Shown in pieces: positions 41,137 to 49,191 of a DNA stretch of 49,829 nucleotides. Made by a program: the position numbers and the translations under genes. The DNA is from an uncultured bacterium (GTDB taxonomy: Bacteria > Verrucomicrobiota > Lentisphaeria > Oligosphaerales > Oligosphaeraceae), in contig CACYQT010000018.1 of assembly GCA_902776645.1 (NCBI GenBank), positions 1 through 49,829 on the forward strand, in the 5' to 3' direction. Each line of letters begins with the position of its first letter. Position 1 is the first letter of the stretch. The notes under the pieces were generated by a model. That model was given only the letters and a program-made list of their open reading frames with translations, was not told where the DNA came from and ran no database searches.

Positions 41137-42792
41137 TTATTTGGCGAAATCCACGGCGCGCGTCTCGCGGATGACGGAGACGCGGACCTGGCCAGGATAG
41201 CGCATTTCCTTCTCGATGCGTTCCGCCATGTCATGCGCCAAGACGGCCGCGCGGTCTTCGCTGATCTTCTCCGGTTGCACGATGACGCGCAGTTCGCGGC
41301 CCGCCTGGATGGCGTAGCAGTTCTCGACGCCTTCGAAGGAATTTCCGATTTCCTCAAGTTGTTCAAGGCGTTTCAGATACAACTCCGTCGTCTCGGAACG
41401 CGCTCCAGGGCGGCTCGCGCTCAGCGTGTCGCAAATCTGCACGAGAATCGCCATCAGGCTGGTCTTTTCCACTTCCTCATGATGTGCCGCGACGGCGTTC
41501 ACGATGTCTTCGTCCTCTCCCGCGCGTTTCAGCAGCTCCGCGCCGATGGCCGCGTGCGTCCCTTCCACTTCGTGGTCGACCGCCTTGCCGATGTCATGCA
41601 GCAGGCCGGCCCGTTTCGCCTTCCGTTCGTCCAAACCGACGGACGCCGCGATGGCGCCCATCATCGACGCGACTTCAATGGAGTGCATCAACACGTTCTG
41701 CGAGAAGCTGTAGCGGTATTTCAGGCGGCCGATCAGATTGACGATGTTCGGACGCAGACGGGTGATGCCCAATTGCGCGACCGTCTCCTGCCCGGCCTTC
41801 TGGATTTCGTTCTCCACTTCCTTTTTCACTTTGTTCACCATCTCCTCGACGCGGGCGGGATGGATGCGGCCATCCGCCACCAGACGTTCCATCGTGATGC
41901 GGGCGATTTCGCGGCGGACGGGATCAAAGCACGAAATGACAACGGCTTCCGGCGTGTCGTCGATCAAGACGTTGACGCCCGTGGCGGCCTCGATCGTGCG
42001 GATGTTGCGGCCTTCGCGGCCGATGATGCGGCCTTTCATGTCTTCGTTGGGCAACGGGATCGTCGACGTCGTCCGTTCATAGGCGCAGTCGCCGGCGTAG
42101 CGCTGCATGGCGTTCACCATGATCTCCTGCGCATCCGCCTGGAGCTTCTGCTTGTTCTCCTCCTGGAAACGGCGGATCAACGTGCCGCGGTCCTGTTCCA
42201 GACATTCCTCCAGACGCGCCAGCAGAATGTCCCGCGCCTCGTCCTGCGACATGCCCGCAATGCGTTCCAATTCTTGCAGTTGCTGCTGGGCTTTGGCGGC
42301 CAGCGCGGCCTGTTCGTTATTCAATTTCTCCTGACGGTTGCGCAGCTCCTTGTCGCGGCGGTCCAGATCCGAGATGCGGGTCTCCAGCTGCTCCATCTTT
42401 TTGTCAACGTTGTCCTCTTTCGCCGTCAGACGTTCTTCCGAACGCTGAAGTTCACGACGGCGTTCGGACACTTCATTGTCGAATTTCTCTTTTGCGGCGA
42501 TACGCTGTTCAGCCGCCCGGTTGCGTGTCTTCTCCGCTTCCAGATCCGCTTTTTCACGAATCATGTTCGCTTCTTTTTCCGCCTCCGCCTTGATGGCCTC
42601 CGCCTCCTTGCGGGCATTTTCAGCCAAGTTGCTGTCAATGGCCACTTTCCTGCGGAAAATCAAGCTGAAGACCACGGCGCCTATCGCAAAACTTACAACA
42701 GCGACGCCAATCAACAGGCCTGCACTACCTGAACCATCTGCCTCCGCCAGCGGCAATGCCGCCATGGCGCACGTCATTCCAATGTCAATCAT
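41137..42792 (-). CDS. rny: Ribonuclease Y
   Basis: 551 residues. An N-terminal membrane helix (about 24-46) is followed by a long coiled coil (about 55-235, rich in Glu/Lys/Arg/Gln). The KH domain (from about 250) has GRIIGREGRNIRTIEAATGV. The HD domain (from about 365) has LLHDIGKAVDHE with H399-D400, the catalytic metal-binding pair, and a later AAHHEEVE. This is the exact RNase Y order. The enzyme is a membrane-anchored endoribonuclease that starts mRNA decay. It lies 12 bases downstream of fau, probably in one transcript. Confidence 0.97.
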   Translation of the reverse strand: MIDIGMTCAMAALPLAEADGSGSAGLLIGVAVVSFAIGAVVFSLIFRRKVAIDSNLAENARKEAEAIKAEAEKEANMIREKADLEAEKTRNRAAEQRIAAKEKFDNEVSERRRELQRSEERLTAKEDNVDKKMEQLETRISDLDRRDKELRNRQEKLNNEQAALAAKAQQQLQELERIAGMSQDEARDILLARLEECLEQDRGTLIRRFQEENKQKLQADAQEIMVNAMQRYAGDCAYERTTSTIPLPNEDMKGRIIGREGRNIRTIEAATGVNVLIDDTPEAVVISCFDPVRREIARITMERLVADGRIHPARVEEMVNKVKKEVENEIQKAGQETVAQLGITRLRPNIVNLIGRLKYRYSFSQNVLMHSIEVASMMGAIAASVGLDERKAKRAGLLHDIGKAVDHEVEGTHAAIGAELLKRAGEDEDIVNAVAAHHEEVEKTSLMAILVQICDTLSASRPGARSETTELYLKRLEQLEEIGNSFEGVENCYAIQAGRELRVIVQPEKISEDRAAVLAHDMAERIEKEMRYPGQVRVSVIRETRAVDFAK

Positions 42793-42804
42793 GAAAACGC
42801 TTCC

Positions 42805-43398
42805 TTAGCCCTCCTGGGCATGATGCCAGCCACATTCCACAACGCGTGTCTCCGTGACAACATAGTCAACCCCAATGTCATGGGGTTCACAAGGAATGGC
42901 GTCGAATATCTGGCAATCGTATCCGACACCTGTCTTCATTCCCGTCGCACCGCTAAGCAACCGGTCGTAATATCCGCCGCCGCGGCCCAGTCGATGACCT
43001 TTCATGTCAAAGCCCAAGCCTGGTATCAGCCACATCATCCGCCGATCGCCGTCATAAGGAGGTTGCAGGCCGGCCAATTCGCCACGTGGTTCAAGAATTC
43101 CGTAATGGCCTGCCACCAGATCGGTGGATAAGTCATGCACGGCGACCATTTCATATTCACGCGATGATGGATTGAAACGAGGCAAAACCAACGGCCTGCC
43201 TGAACGAAGCCATGCCGACATCAACGATTCCAGCATGGGTTCGGTCTTCATGGCCGCGTATGCCGCGAGCATGGAGGCGTCCGTTTTGCGCAACAGCTCC
43301 GTCAGCCGCCTGCAAATCGATTCATCCTTTTCCCTATGGTCGGAATCCATCGTCTGCAGACGCGTCTTCGCTTCTTTTCTAAGACTCGTTTTATCCAT
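42805..43398 (-). CDS. fau: 5-formyltetrahydrofolate cyclo-ligase
   Basis: 197 residues from the ATG at 43398 (ATG-ATG; GGCGGGATA precedes). A longer frame to 43533 would add 45 residues not seen in the family. The N-terminus MDKTSLRKEAKTRLQTM fits the substrate-binding helix. FDMKGHRLGRGGGYYDRLL is the ATP/folate signature, and GVGYDCQIFDAIPCEPHDIGVD closes the fold. The enzyme (YgfA/MTHFS) converts 5-formyl-THF to 5,10-methenyl-THF using ATP. In many Gammaproteobacteria this gene follows 6S RNA; here a folded, non-coding-looking leader of about 345 bases precedes it. Confidence 0.93.
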   Translation of the reverse strand: MDKTSLRKEAKTRLQTMDSDHREKDESICRRLTELLRKTDASMLAAYAAMKTEPMLESLMSAWLRSGRPLVLPRFNPSSREYEMVAVHDLSTDLVAGHYGILEPRGELAGLQPPYDGDRRMMWLIPGLGFDMKGHRLGRGGGYYDRLLSGATGMKTGVGYDCQIFDAIPCEPHDIGVDYVVTETRVVECGWHHAQEG

Positions 43399-43745
43399 CA
43401 TTATCCCGCCGTTGTCTTCTTGCCCGGCAGGCATGACCCTTTCATCATCGCGGTTCTGAACCACGCATTGAACCGGCGGGCCGCTCCCGTCCATCAGGAG
43501 TTCCACGCCTTCAATTGGCGAATGCAGAATCACCCGTGCGCCATGAAACCGTCGTCAAAACCCAACTTCCGCCGCCGTCGCCCGTCTGAAGCCATGGACT
43601 TGCCGCTCCCGCGGCAATATATGAAATACGATGCACTTGCATGCATCCGGCTTCCTGACGGCCACGCCGTCTCTTCTATATATGGACCGATTTCCACAGC
43701 GCCAGCAGGCTTTTGCCGCAACCGCCGTCGATACTCTGCTAGCCT
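43399..43745 (-). ncRNA. Candidate structured leader or small RNA upstream of fau
   Basis: No convincing gene occupies this stretch on either strand; two short minus-strand frames (43530-43721 and the fau N-terminal extension) look like by-products. On the minus strand the sequence folds as a three-way junction. A closing stem pairs 43657-43661 with 43582-43586 and 43649-43654 with 43588-43593. One hairpin has arms 43642-43647 and 43630-43635. Another has a 7-bp stem (43611-43617 with 43600-43606) and a GGGA tetraloop. An AT-rich promoter-like element lies just upstream. A 6S RNA homologue, a riboswitch-like leader or a free sRNA are all possible; I could not match it to a known family. Confidence 0.4.
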
Positions 43746-43757
43746 CTATTGAGGCAT

Positions 43758-43784
43758 ATTATATAAAGTATGGCGTTTTGTCGA
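43758..43784 (-). promoter_or_regulatory. Promoter-like element upstream of the fau leader
   Basis: Minus-strand TCGACA (43784-43779) and a perfect TATAAT (43763-43758) are 15 bases apart, shorter than ideal; shifting the -10 to TAATAT gives 17. The surroundings are AT-rich in an otherwise GC-rich area. Predicted transcription would start near 43745 and leave a leader of about 345 bases before fau. Confidence 0.45.
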
Positions 43785-43931
43785 GTTTTCAATTTTTTTC
43801 CTGTTTTAATTTTCATTCTTTCATGACCAAAATCAAAAAGCATGTTACAGTATATGCCATGGGACGGTTTCCGCCGTGGAAAAGATTGCCTCTTCATGCT
43901 GTTATCAACGAATTCAAAAATTGTCGAACAT

Positions 43932-45077
43932 ATGCCGCATCTTCTTTTCATTTCACGATTTGCAGGATCCAATGGAGGGATCGAAGGATACCAGAGGGAC
44001 ATGGCCCGCCTGCTGAGGGGCAATGGTTTCACAGTCGATTTCGCCTGGCTCGAATCCGGACGGGATCCGGAAAAATTTCTTCCGGCCTTTGACGCCAATA
44101 TGACATTGGACGATGCGCTGCGCCGTCCGGACGCCTATGATCTCGTCGTCGTCCACAAGCTTTTCGATCTTGACAAGCTGCGCACCGTCCAGGAGCATTT
44201 CCGCCATACGGCGCTTTTCGTCCACGACCACGACATCTACTGCCCGCGACACCATTACTACACGCCTTTCGGCCGGACAAACTGCCATCGGTGTTTCCAG
44301 ACGTTGCGTTGCGGCCTCTGCGCGTTCGCTTCCCATCCAAAGCATTGGGAAGGCGGGTTGAAGGCGTATGGCAAAAGTCTTTTCCGTGACTTCCCGAAGC
44401 GCCTCGAAATCTTCAAGGGATTTCCGAAAATCGCCGTGCTCTCCGATTTCATGCGCCGTAATCTCGTCCTCAATGGATTCGATAACGATAAAATCACCAT
44501 CATCCCGCCATGCGTGGAACTGGCGGACGGAAAAACGGAGCCTTTGCCGAAACGGCCGCTCCAATTGCTGTTCTCCGGACAGCTCATCCGCGGGAAAGGC
44601 CTGGACATCCTGCTGGAAGCCCTCCCGAAGGCCAAGGCGGACTTCCATCTCGACGTGATGGGGGCAGGCTCGGATCTCCCGTTGCTACAATCCATCGTCG
44701 AAAAAAACGGATTACAGAAAAAAGTCACGTTCCTTGGCTGGATTTCCGACAAGCATGCCGTCTATCAACAGCACGACGTCCTCCTGATGCCGTCCCGCTG
44801 GCAGGAGCCGTTCGGGCTTGTCGGCATCGAGGCCGCCGCCCATGGACTGCCGATTGTCGCCTTTGATCTCGGCGGAATCCATGAATATGTCCGGAACAAC
44901 GTCAATGGCTTCTTGATTCCGGAATATGACGTGGACGGCTTCATCGCCGCCATCGACCGCCTGGCGGCCGATCCGGAGCTGCTGCTGAAGATGGGGCGCG
45001 AATCGCAGGCCGTCGTGCGAGAGAAGTTCACGCCGAACATGACGCTCTCAGCCTTCCGCAAATGGGCGGAAGGCTGA
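43932..45077 (+). CDS. GT4-family glycosyltransferase
   Basis: 381 residues from MPHLLFISRFAGSNGGIEGYQ at 43932; upstream ATGs at 43842 and 43896 are possible but the family normally starts here. No Shine-Dalgarno sequence is obvious. The N-terminal GT-B domain has the GG(I)EGYQRDMARLL acceptor-side loop. A Cys/His-rich insert (C104, C118, C121, C127, C130, with HDHDIYCPRHHYY) follows the first domain. The donor domain has LLFSGQLIRGKGLDILLEAL and the E-x7-E motif in EPFGLVGIEAAAHG. GT4 enzymes are retaining transferases building LPS, capsule or exopolysaccharide at the inner membrane face. The gene stands alone, diverging from fau and converging on the 706-residue gene. Confidence 0.92.
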   Translation: MPHLLFISRFAGSNGGIEGYQRDMARLLRGNGFTVDFAWLESGRDPEKFLPAFDANMTLDDALRRPDAYDLVVVHKLFDLDKLRTVQEHFRHTALFVHDHDIYCPRHHYYTPFGRTNCHRCFQTLRCGLCAFASHPKHWEGGLKAYGKSLFRDFPKRLEIFKGFPKIAVLSDFMRRNLVLNGFDNDKITIIPPCVELADGKTEPLPKRPLQLLFSGQLIRGKGLDILLEALPKAKADFHLDVMGAGSDLPLLQSIVEKNGLQKKVTFLGWISDKHAVYQQHDVLLMPSRWQEPFGLVGIEAAAHGLPIVAFDLGGIHEYVRNNVNGFLIPEYDVDGFIAAIDRLAADPELLLKMGRESQAVVREKFTPNMTLSAFRKWAEG

Positions 45078-45084
45078 AAGCGCT

Positions 45085-47205
45085 TCAGTTGATTTTGATG
45101 GAGAAGGTCGTGTTGCAGCTGACTTGCAAAGGATCGAACTTGAATTGCGGGGCAAAGGAATTGACCGTGTTTTGGTAGGGGTCTTCGTCTGATAACTGGC
45201 TAACCTTTTCAGCCTCCTTTGGATCAAACTGCGTATAATCCACTTCTGCAAGACGGTCAAACTCTTGTGGTCTGATCTGGAGACTGAACGTGCCGGAGTA
45301 GCTGGATCCTTGGCCGATATCAGTTAATAAAAAATTATTACTAATATCATTAAAAGATAAACCCTTTATATTCTGGTTATCCTTGAAATTCACAAACAGC
45401 CCGCCAGTTTTGGTCCATTCAAGGGAAAACTCACGTTTTGTCTTATCCTGTTCAGCAAATATCGTAAACCCCTTGTCATGCTTTTTGGGATCAAGCGCCA
45501 AAAGATAAGTTTCCGACGCAGCTTTTATGCTATCCTGACAAAGAAGCGACATGACGATATGCGCCTTGGCCTTCGCTTTTGAATCAAGGCCTGCGTATGT
45601 GGCATCCTCTTTCCCTGTCACGAATTGTGCGATTTGATCGCACGCGGTGGCAAAATCATTGGACAGCGTTTTGTCGCCAGGCAACTTCACGATCATGCCG
45701 TTGCGGGTAAGATCTTTGTAGAACTGGATGTTTTCCAGATCCCATTCCGCAAACCTTTTGCATTCATCAACAAGAGTCTGATTAAGCATGTTTTTGGCAA
45801 TCTGGCGTGTATCATTTCGCATAATCTCATTAGGTTCAAAAGCCTCCGGGCCTAGTCTTTTCTTGATGATATCCTGTATCACAGGCACATATTTACCTTT
45901 GCCATTGACAGTCTTATCAAGATAATCCTTCAGTTGCACATCAAGCAGATCCCTGCCCGCCTGAATGATCTGATCCAAGATGGCGCCGCTTTTAATTTCA
46001 TCCAAATCGAATGATTCTCCATACCCTTCCAATGTAGCAAAATCATCCACAGCAATTCCACAAGACACAGCGGCCATTAGCTTCAATTGGCGCAAATAAT
46101 AAATATATGAAGGTCCTAGCTCTTTCGTCGCTCTTATAAGCCCCTTCGACAAGTTGTCTTGGCTAAAATGCCCGTCTCCGATTTTTTCGTACAATGTCAG
46201 CAGCTTGGCTGCCGTGTCCGTGCCGAGCGCATCATGTATTTTTCTGGCTGCGCTTTTGCCGCAACGTTCTAGGATGAGTTGCATGGCGAAAGTCCTGCAT
46301 GAGTCTTTCTCGTACGCGCCATCTACAAGATTTTCCGCATCGGATTCGTTCATCACGAAATTTATATTATCGAGGAACTGTTTTATGGCTTTGTGGATGC
46401 TGTTGGCTGAAGAGGAAGCTGACAAATTCGTCAACGCCTTGATGGGCACTGACTTCGTCACTTCCATCATCTTTCCTATGAGCCCTTTGGGCAGGCTTGC
46501 GCCTCTCATGCCCACCATTAACTCTTTGCCTAGTTCGCGCATGGAAGGTTTTTTCTTTGTCAGCTCGTCCAACTCCGCAAAATTAGCTTTCAATTCATTG
46601 ATTTTCTTATGGATCGACTCTTCGTCACGCAGCTCGGAGTTTCCACCGACGAGGAAGGAATTAATGTTTGTGACGACGATGTCCAACAAGTCGGGATTGT
46701 CTACGCAGCTCTCGATGATGTTGCGGATACGATCGTCCATCATCGTCTTTCCAGCTTCACCAGCTTTCTCATATGCAAATTTCGCATTGGTTTGTATCGT
46801 TTTGAAAGCTGTATCAAATCGTGTCTTGACATTGTCGATGGCCGTTTTCACAACCATGATACGATGCGCCGTCAGCGGTTTACCCTGCCCATAGTCCCCC
46901 AGCTTCATCGCGGTTTTCACGGATTCGGGAATCTTGCTCTCACCGCCGAACAAGCTAATGATCGATTGTTTGAAGTTTTCACGTGTGGCGTTGTTGATCC
47001 TCTCCTTGGCCTTCGAACGGAAAAACGCGGACAATCCGCCGACACCGTCCTCTGTGTGGGCCGTAATCACATGTCCGCCCAGACCCGTCGCGATATCGTC
47101 CATCCGTGCGATGGTATTTCCTTTTCTTATCCTGACTTTCGTGTCCGCGAAATCCACAAATTTCTGGAAATTTGTATTTTTATAGCCATTGATGTACAGT
47201 GTCAT
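45085..47205 (-). CDS. Large helical hypothetical protein, possible secreted effector
   Basis: 706 residues; ACGGAGAAACACC precedes the ATG. There is no signal peptide or membrane segment. The chain is hydrophilic and mostly helical, with recurring short blocks (GQGKPLTAHRIMVVKTAIDNV, LTNLSASSSANSIHKAIKQFL, GKSAARKIHDALG) and a beta-rich last quarter. I recognise no enzyme motif. Its cytoplasmic-type N-terminus, low similarity to known families and closeness to a CesT-type chaperone gene 1.5 kb upstream on the same strand make a type III-secreted or structural protein plausible; this is inference. G+C is in the mid-40s, a little lower than its neighbours. The 195-base spacer before it is AT-rich and may hold its promoter. 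Confidence 0.72.
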   Translation of the reverse strand: MTLYINGYKNTNFQKFVDFADTKVRIRKGNTIARMDDIATGLGGHVITAHTEDGVGGLSAFFRSKAKERINNATRENFKQSIISLFGGESKIPESVKTAMKLGDYGQGKPLTAHRIMVVKTAIDNVKTRFDTAFKTIQTNAKFAYEKAGEAGKTMMDDRIRNIIESCVDNPDLLDIVVTNINSFLVGGNSELRDEESIHKKINELKANFAELDELTKKKPSMRELGKELMVGMRGASLPKGLIGKMMEVTKSVPIKALTNLSASSSANSIHKAIKQFLDNINFVMNESDAENLVDGAYEKDSCRTFAMQLILERCGKSAARKIHDALGTDTAAKLLTLYEKIGDGHFSQDNLSKGLIRATKELGPSYIYYLRQLKLMAAVSCGIAVDDFATLEGYGESFDLDEIKSGAILDQIIQAGRDLLDVQLKDYLDKTVNGKGKYVPVIQDIIKKRLGPEAFEPNEIMRNDTRQIAKNMLNQTLVDECKRFAEWDLENIQFYKDLTRNGMIVKLPGDKTLSNDFATACDQIAQFVTGKEDATYAGLDSKAKAKAHIVMSLLCQDSIKAASETYLLALDPKKHDKGFTIFAEQDKTKREFSLEWTKTGGLFVNFKDNQNIKGLSFNDISNNFLLTDIGQGSSYSGTFSLQIRPQEFDRLAEVDYTQFDPKEAEKVSQLSDEDPYQNTVNSFAPQFKFDPLQVSCNTTFSIKIN

Positions 47206-47400
47206 GGTGTTTCTCCGTGTTTATCGTATATTGTGTTGACTGTTTGTCTTCCATTGCTCGAATTCCGTCTTCGGCCAGAGCGGTTGGAATTCGGATTGAG
47301 CGATTTCATTCTCTACACAATATTCTCCAGAAAAACAAAAATTGTTACATCGTTTTTTATTTTTTTTTGTCGTGAACTCAAAAAGTCTGTTCACCCGCTG

Positions 47401-48693
47401 TCATTCAAACAGCCACTGCTCGAATTCCGTCTTGATCCAACGATGGCCGAGGCCGGGGATGAGCAGAAGCTTCTTATCCTTCGACGGGATTGAATTGAAG
47501 GCGGCGATTCCGCCGACGGTGTGGCAGTTGTCGTCGGACAGTCCATGCATGATGCGGATGGGCGTGCGGATGAGCCGCGCGAAATTGCAGGCGTCATAAT
47601 ACGGGCCTGTCTGTTCGGCGGCTGGCCTGTGCTCGTCCGTCTGGTCCATGATATGCTCGCTGCCGGGCTGGCGGCCTTCGCGGTAGGCCATCATGTCGCA
47701 CATGTTCGGAAAATAGACCACCGATTTCGCAAACCGCCCCCACATGGACGTCAGATAGAGGCCATAGCCGCCGCCCTGGCTGCCGCCGAAATAGACGAAA
47801 CGGGAGGCGTCCGCATAGGGCTCCTTCGCGAGCCAGTCGAGCATGCGGACCATGCCGAGAATGGAATTATGGTAGATGGGCAGATCACGTCCCATGGCGA
47901 AGCCGAACCGCTGATAGGTCGGTTCGCCGCTTTTCTTTTTCAACGCAGCAAGCCATGTGTTGTATCGCGCCTTCTGCTCGTCTGCCGTTTTGGCGATCGG
48001 GAAGCCATGGATGTGCATCGTGATGGAGATCCATCCCTTGCGGGCCATGAGATTCCATGGCGCGACTTGCCCAGGCCCTGCTCCGGGCACGGTTGCGCAG
48101 ACGGGAAAAACACCGTCGCCTTTTGGAACGGTCAATATGGCATGGACGCGGCCGCCGTCAAACGTGGCCACGCTGACATAGAACGCATGGTAGTCGGCCG
48201 TGTCCAGATGCGGCGCAGACGTCTTCTCCATAGCGAGCGGCACCTCCCGCTCCAACCGTTCGCGTTCGCCTTTCCAATAGGCTTCAAAATCGTCCGGACA
48301 GGGCGTGAGCGGCTTGATGTCGTCAACGCCGAAAATCACGCGGTCCAATCGTTCAGCCATTCCCTTCGCCTTCAAATGGATGCGCAAGGAGCCAGGCGTG
48401 GTCCGCGTCAGTTCCATCTTGAACGTCGGTTCCGTTGACATGTCGACGGTGCGTTTCCACAGGACATTCGTCCAACCGTCATCGACCCATGCATCGACGG
48501 GCCCTTCCGGACGACGGCCATCCTCTTCAATGGCGATTTCCACAATGGCTTTGCCGCCAACTGGATAGCATCCGTTCTCCGAATCCGGACGGACGCGGAA
48601 ATGGGCGGGCTTCGGCCCGTCCGCCGCCTCCACTGCTGTCGCCGCCGCCAACCCCATGACCAACAATCCAGACAATAAACTGACCATTCGCAT
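47401..48693 (-). CDS. Exported acetylxylan esterase-family (AXE1) alpha/beta hydrolase
   Basis: 430 residues. A signal peptide (about 1-24, ending VEAA) predicts export. Residues about 30-125 form a beta-sandwich-like N-terminal domain. The hydrolase domain has VPGAGPGQVAPWNLMARKGW, the nucleophile elbow GGSQGGG (Ser305), the acid near D387/D388 (HGLSDDNC) and His417 in PGLGHRW, the full AXE1/CE7 triad. CE7 enzymes remove acetyl groups from xylan, oligosaccharides or cephalosporin-like esters. This matches the glycan-degrading theme of the window. It begins 29 bases after the chaperone gene, so the two may be transcribed together although the functions look unrelated. Confidence 0.9.
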   Translation of the reverse strand: MRMVSLLSGLLVMGLAAATAVEAADGPKPAHFRVRPDSENGCYPVGGKAIVEIAIEEDGRRPEGPVDAWVDDGWTNVLWKRTVDMSTEPTFKMELTRTTPGSLRIHLKAKGMAERLDRVIFGVDDIKPLTPCPDDFEAYWKGERERLEREVPLAMEKTSAPHLDTADYHAFYVSVATFDGGRVHAILTVPKGDGVFPVCATVPGAGPGQVAPWNLMARKGWISITMHIHGFPIAKTADEQKARYNTWLAALKKKSGEPTYQRFGFAMGRDLPIYHNSILGMVRMLDWLAKEPYADASRFVYFGGSQGGGYGLYLTSMWGRFAKSVVYFPNMCDMMAYREGRQPGSEHIMDQTDEHRPAAEQTGPYYDACNFARLIRTPIRIMHGLSDDNCHTVGGIAAFNSIPSKDKKLLLIPGLGHRWIKTEFEQWLFE

Positions 48694-48722
48694 GTTCCGA
48701 CTACTTCAAAAACGCTTCACCA

Positions 48723-49187
48723 TCAAGCCCTGATAAAACTGTTGGCGTCGAATTGCGGCGCATCATCCGCTTTGACCTCCTCCACCTTCGACGTGACGCC
48801 GCGGTAGTCCTTCACCAGCTTGGTCCAGACTTCAAGCGTGTTGACGAAATGTTCGGCTTCCTCATAGAGGGAATCGCCATCCAAAATCTTGCAGGACAAA
48901 GCCTTGCAGAGCGAGAAATGGTTGTTCTCCGCATTGAGCGAAATCGTCGCTCCGGCCGTCCCGTTGAAGAGATACTGCGCCTCCAGCATGACCTTGTAGA
49001 GATTTTCCAGATTTTCCGGAGGCGGCTCGCCGATGTCGCCTGTGAGCACGATTGAATCAAGTTCGGGGAGGATATGGAATGAGATGATCATCTCGTCCAC
49101 TTCAAACGTATAGACGCCATCATCTGAAGGTTCAACTGTGATGTTGATTTTTTCACTGAATGATTTGAGGATGTCGTTTATTTCCAT
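48723..49187 (-). CDS. CesT/Tir-family type III secretion chaperone
   Basis: 154 residues; GGAGTGA lies 8 bases before the ATG, overlapping the end of the upstream gene. The fold pattern is that of CesT chaperones (PF05932): an N-terminal helix (INDILKSFSEKI), strands with ITVEPSDDGVYTFEVDE and IISFHILPELDSIVLTGDIG, then a helix with EAQYLFNGTAGATISLN, and a long C-terminal helix (DSLYEEAEHFVNTLEVWTKL). The protein is acidic, as usual. These chaperones bind and protect one effector and deliver it to the type III secretion apparatus, and the cognate effector is commonly encoded next door. The gene 4 bases upstream is the obvious candidate client. No secretion-apparatus gene is in the window. 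Confidence 0.78.
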   Translation of the reverse strand: MEINDILKSFSEKINITVEPSDDGVYTFEVDEMIISFHILPELDSIVLTGDIGEPPPENLENLYKVMLEAQYLFNGTAGATISLNAENNHFSLCKALSCKILDGDSLYEEAEHFVNTLEVWTKLVKDYRGVTSKVEEVKADDAPQFDANSFIRA

Positions 49188-49191
49188 ACTG

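Noticed and set aside
43530..43721. 63-codon minus-strand frame and the in-frame N-terminal extension of fau
   Set aside because: No ribosome-binding sites; the fau family starts at the later ATG; the region is better explained by RNA structure. A frameshifted small gene is not fully excluded.
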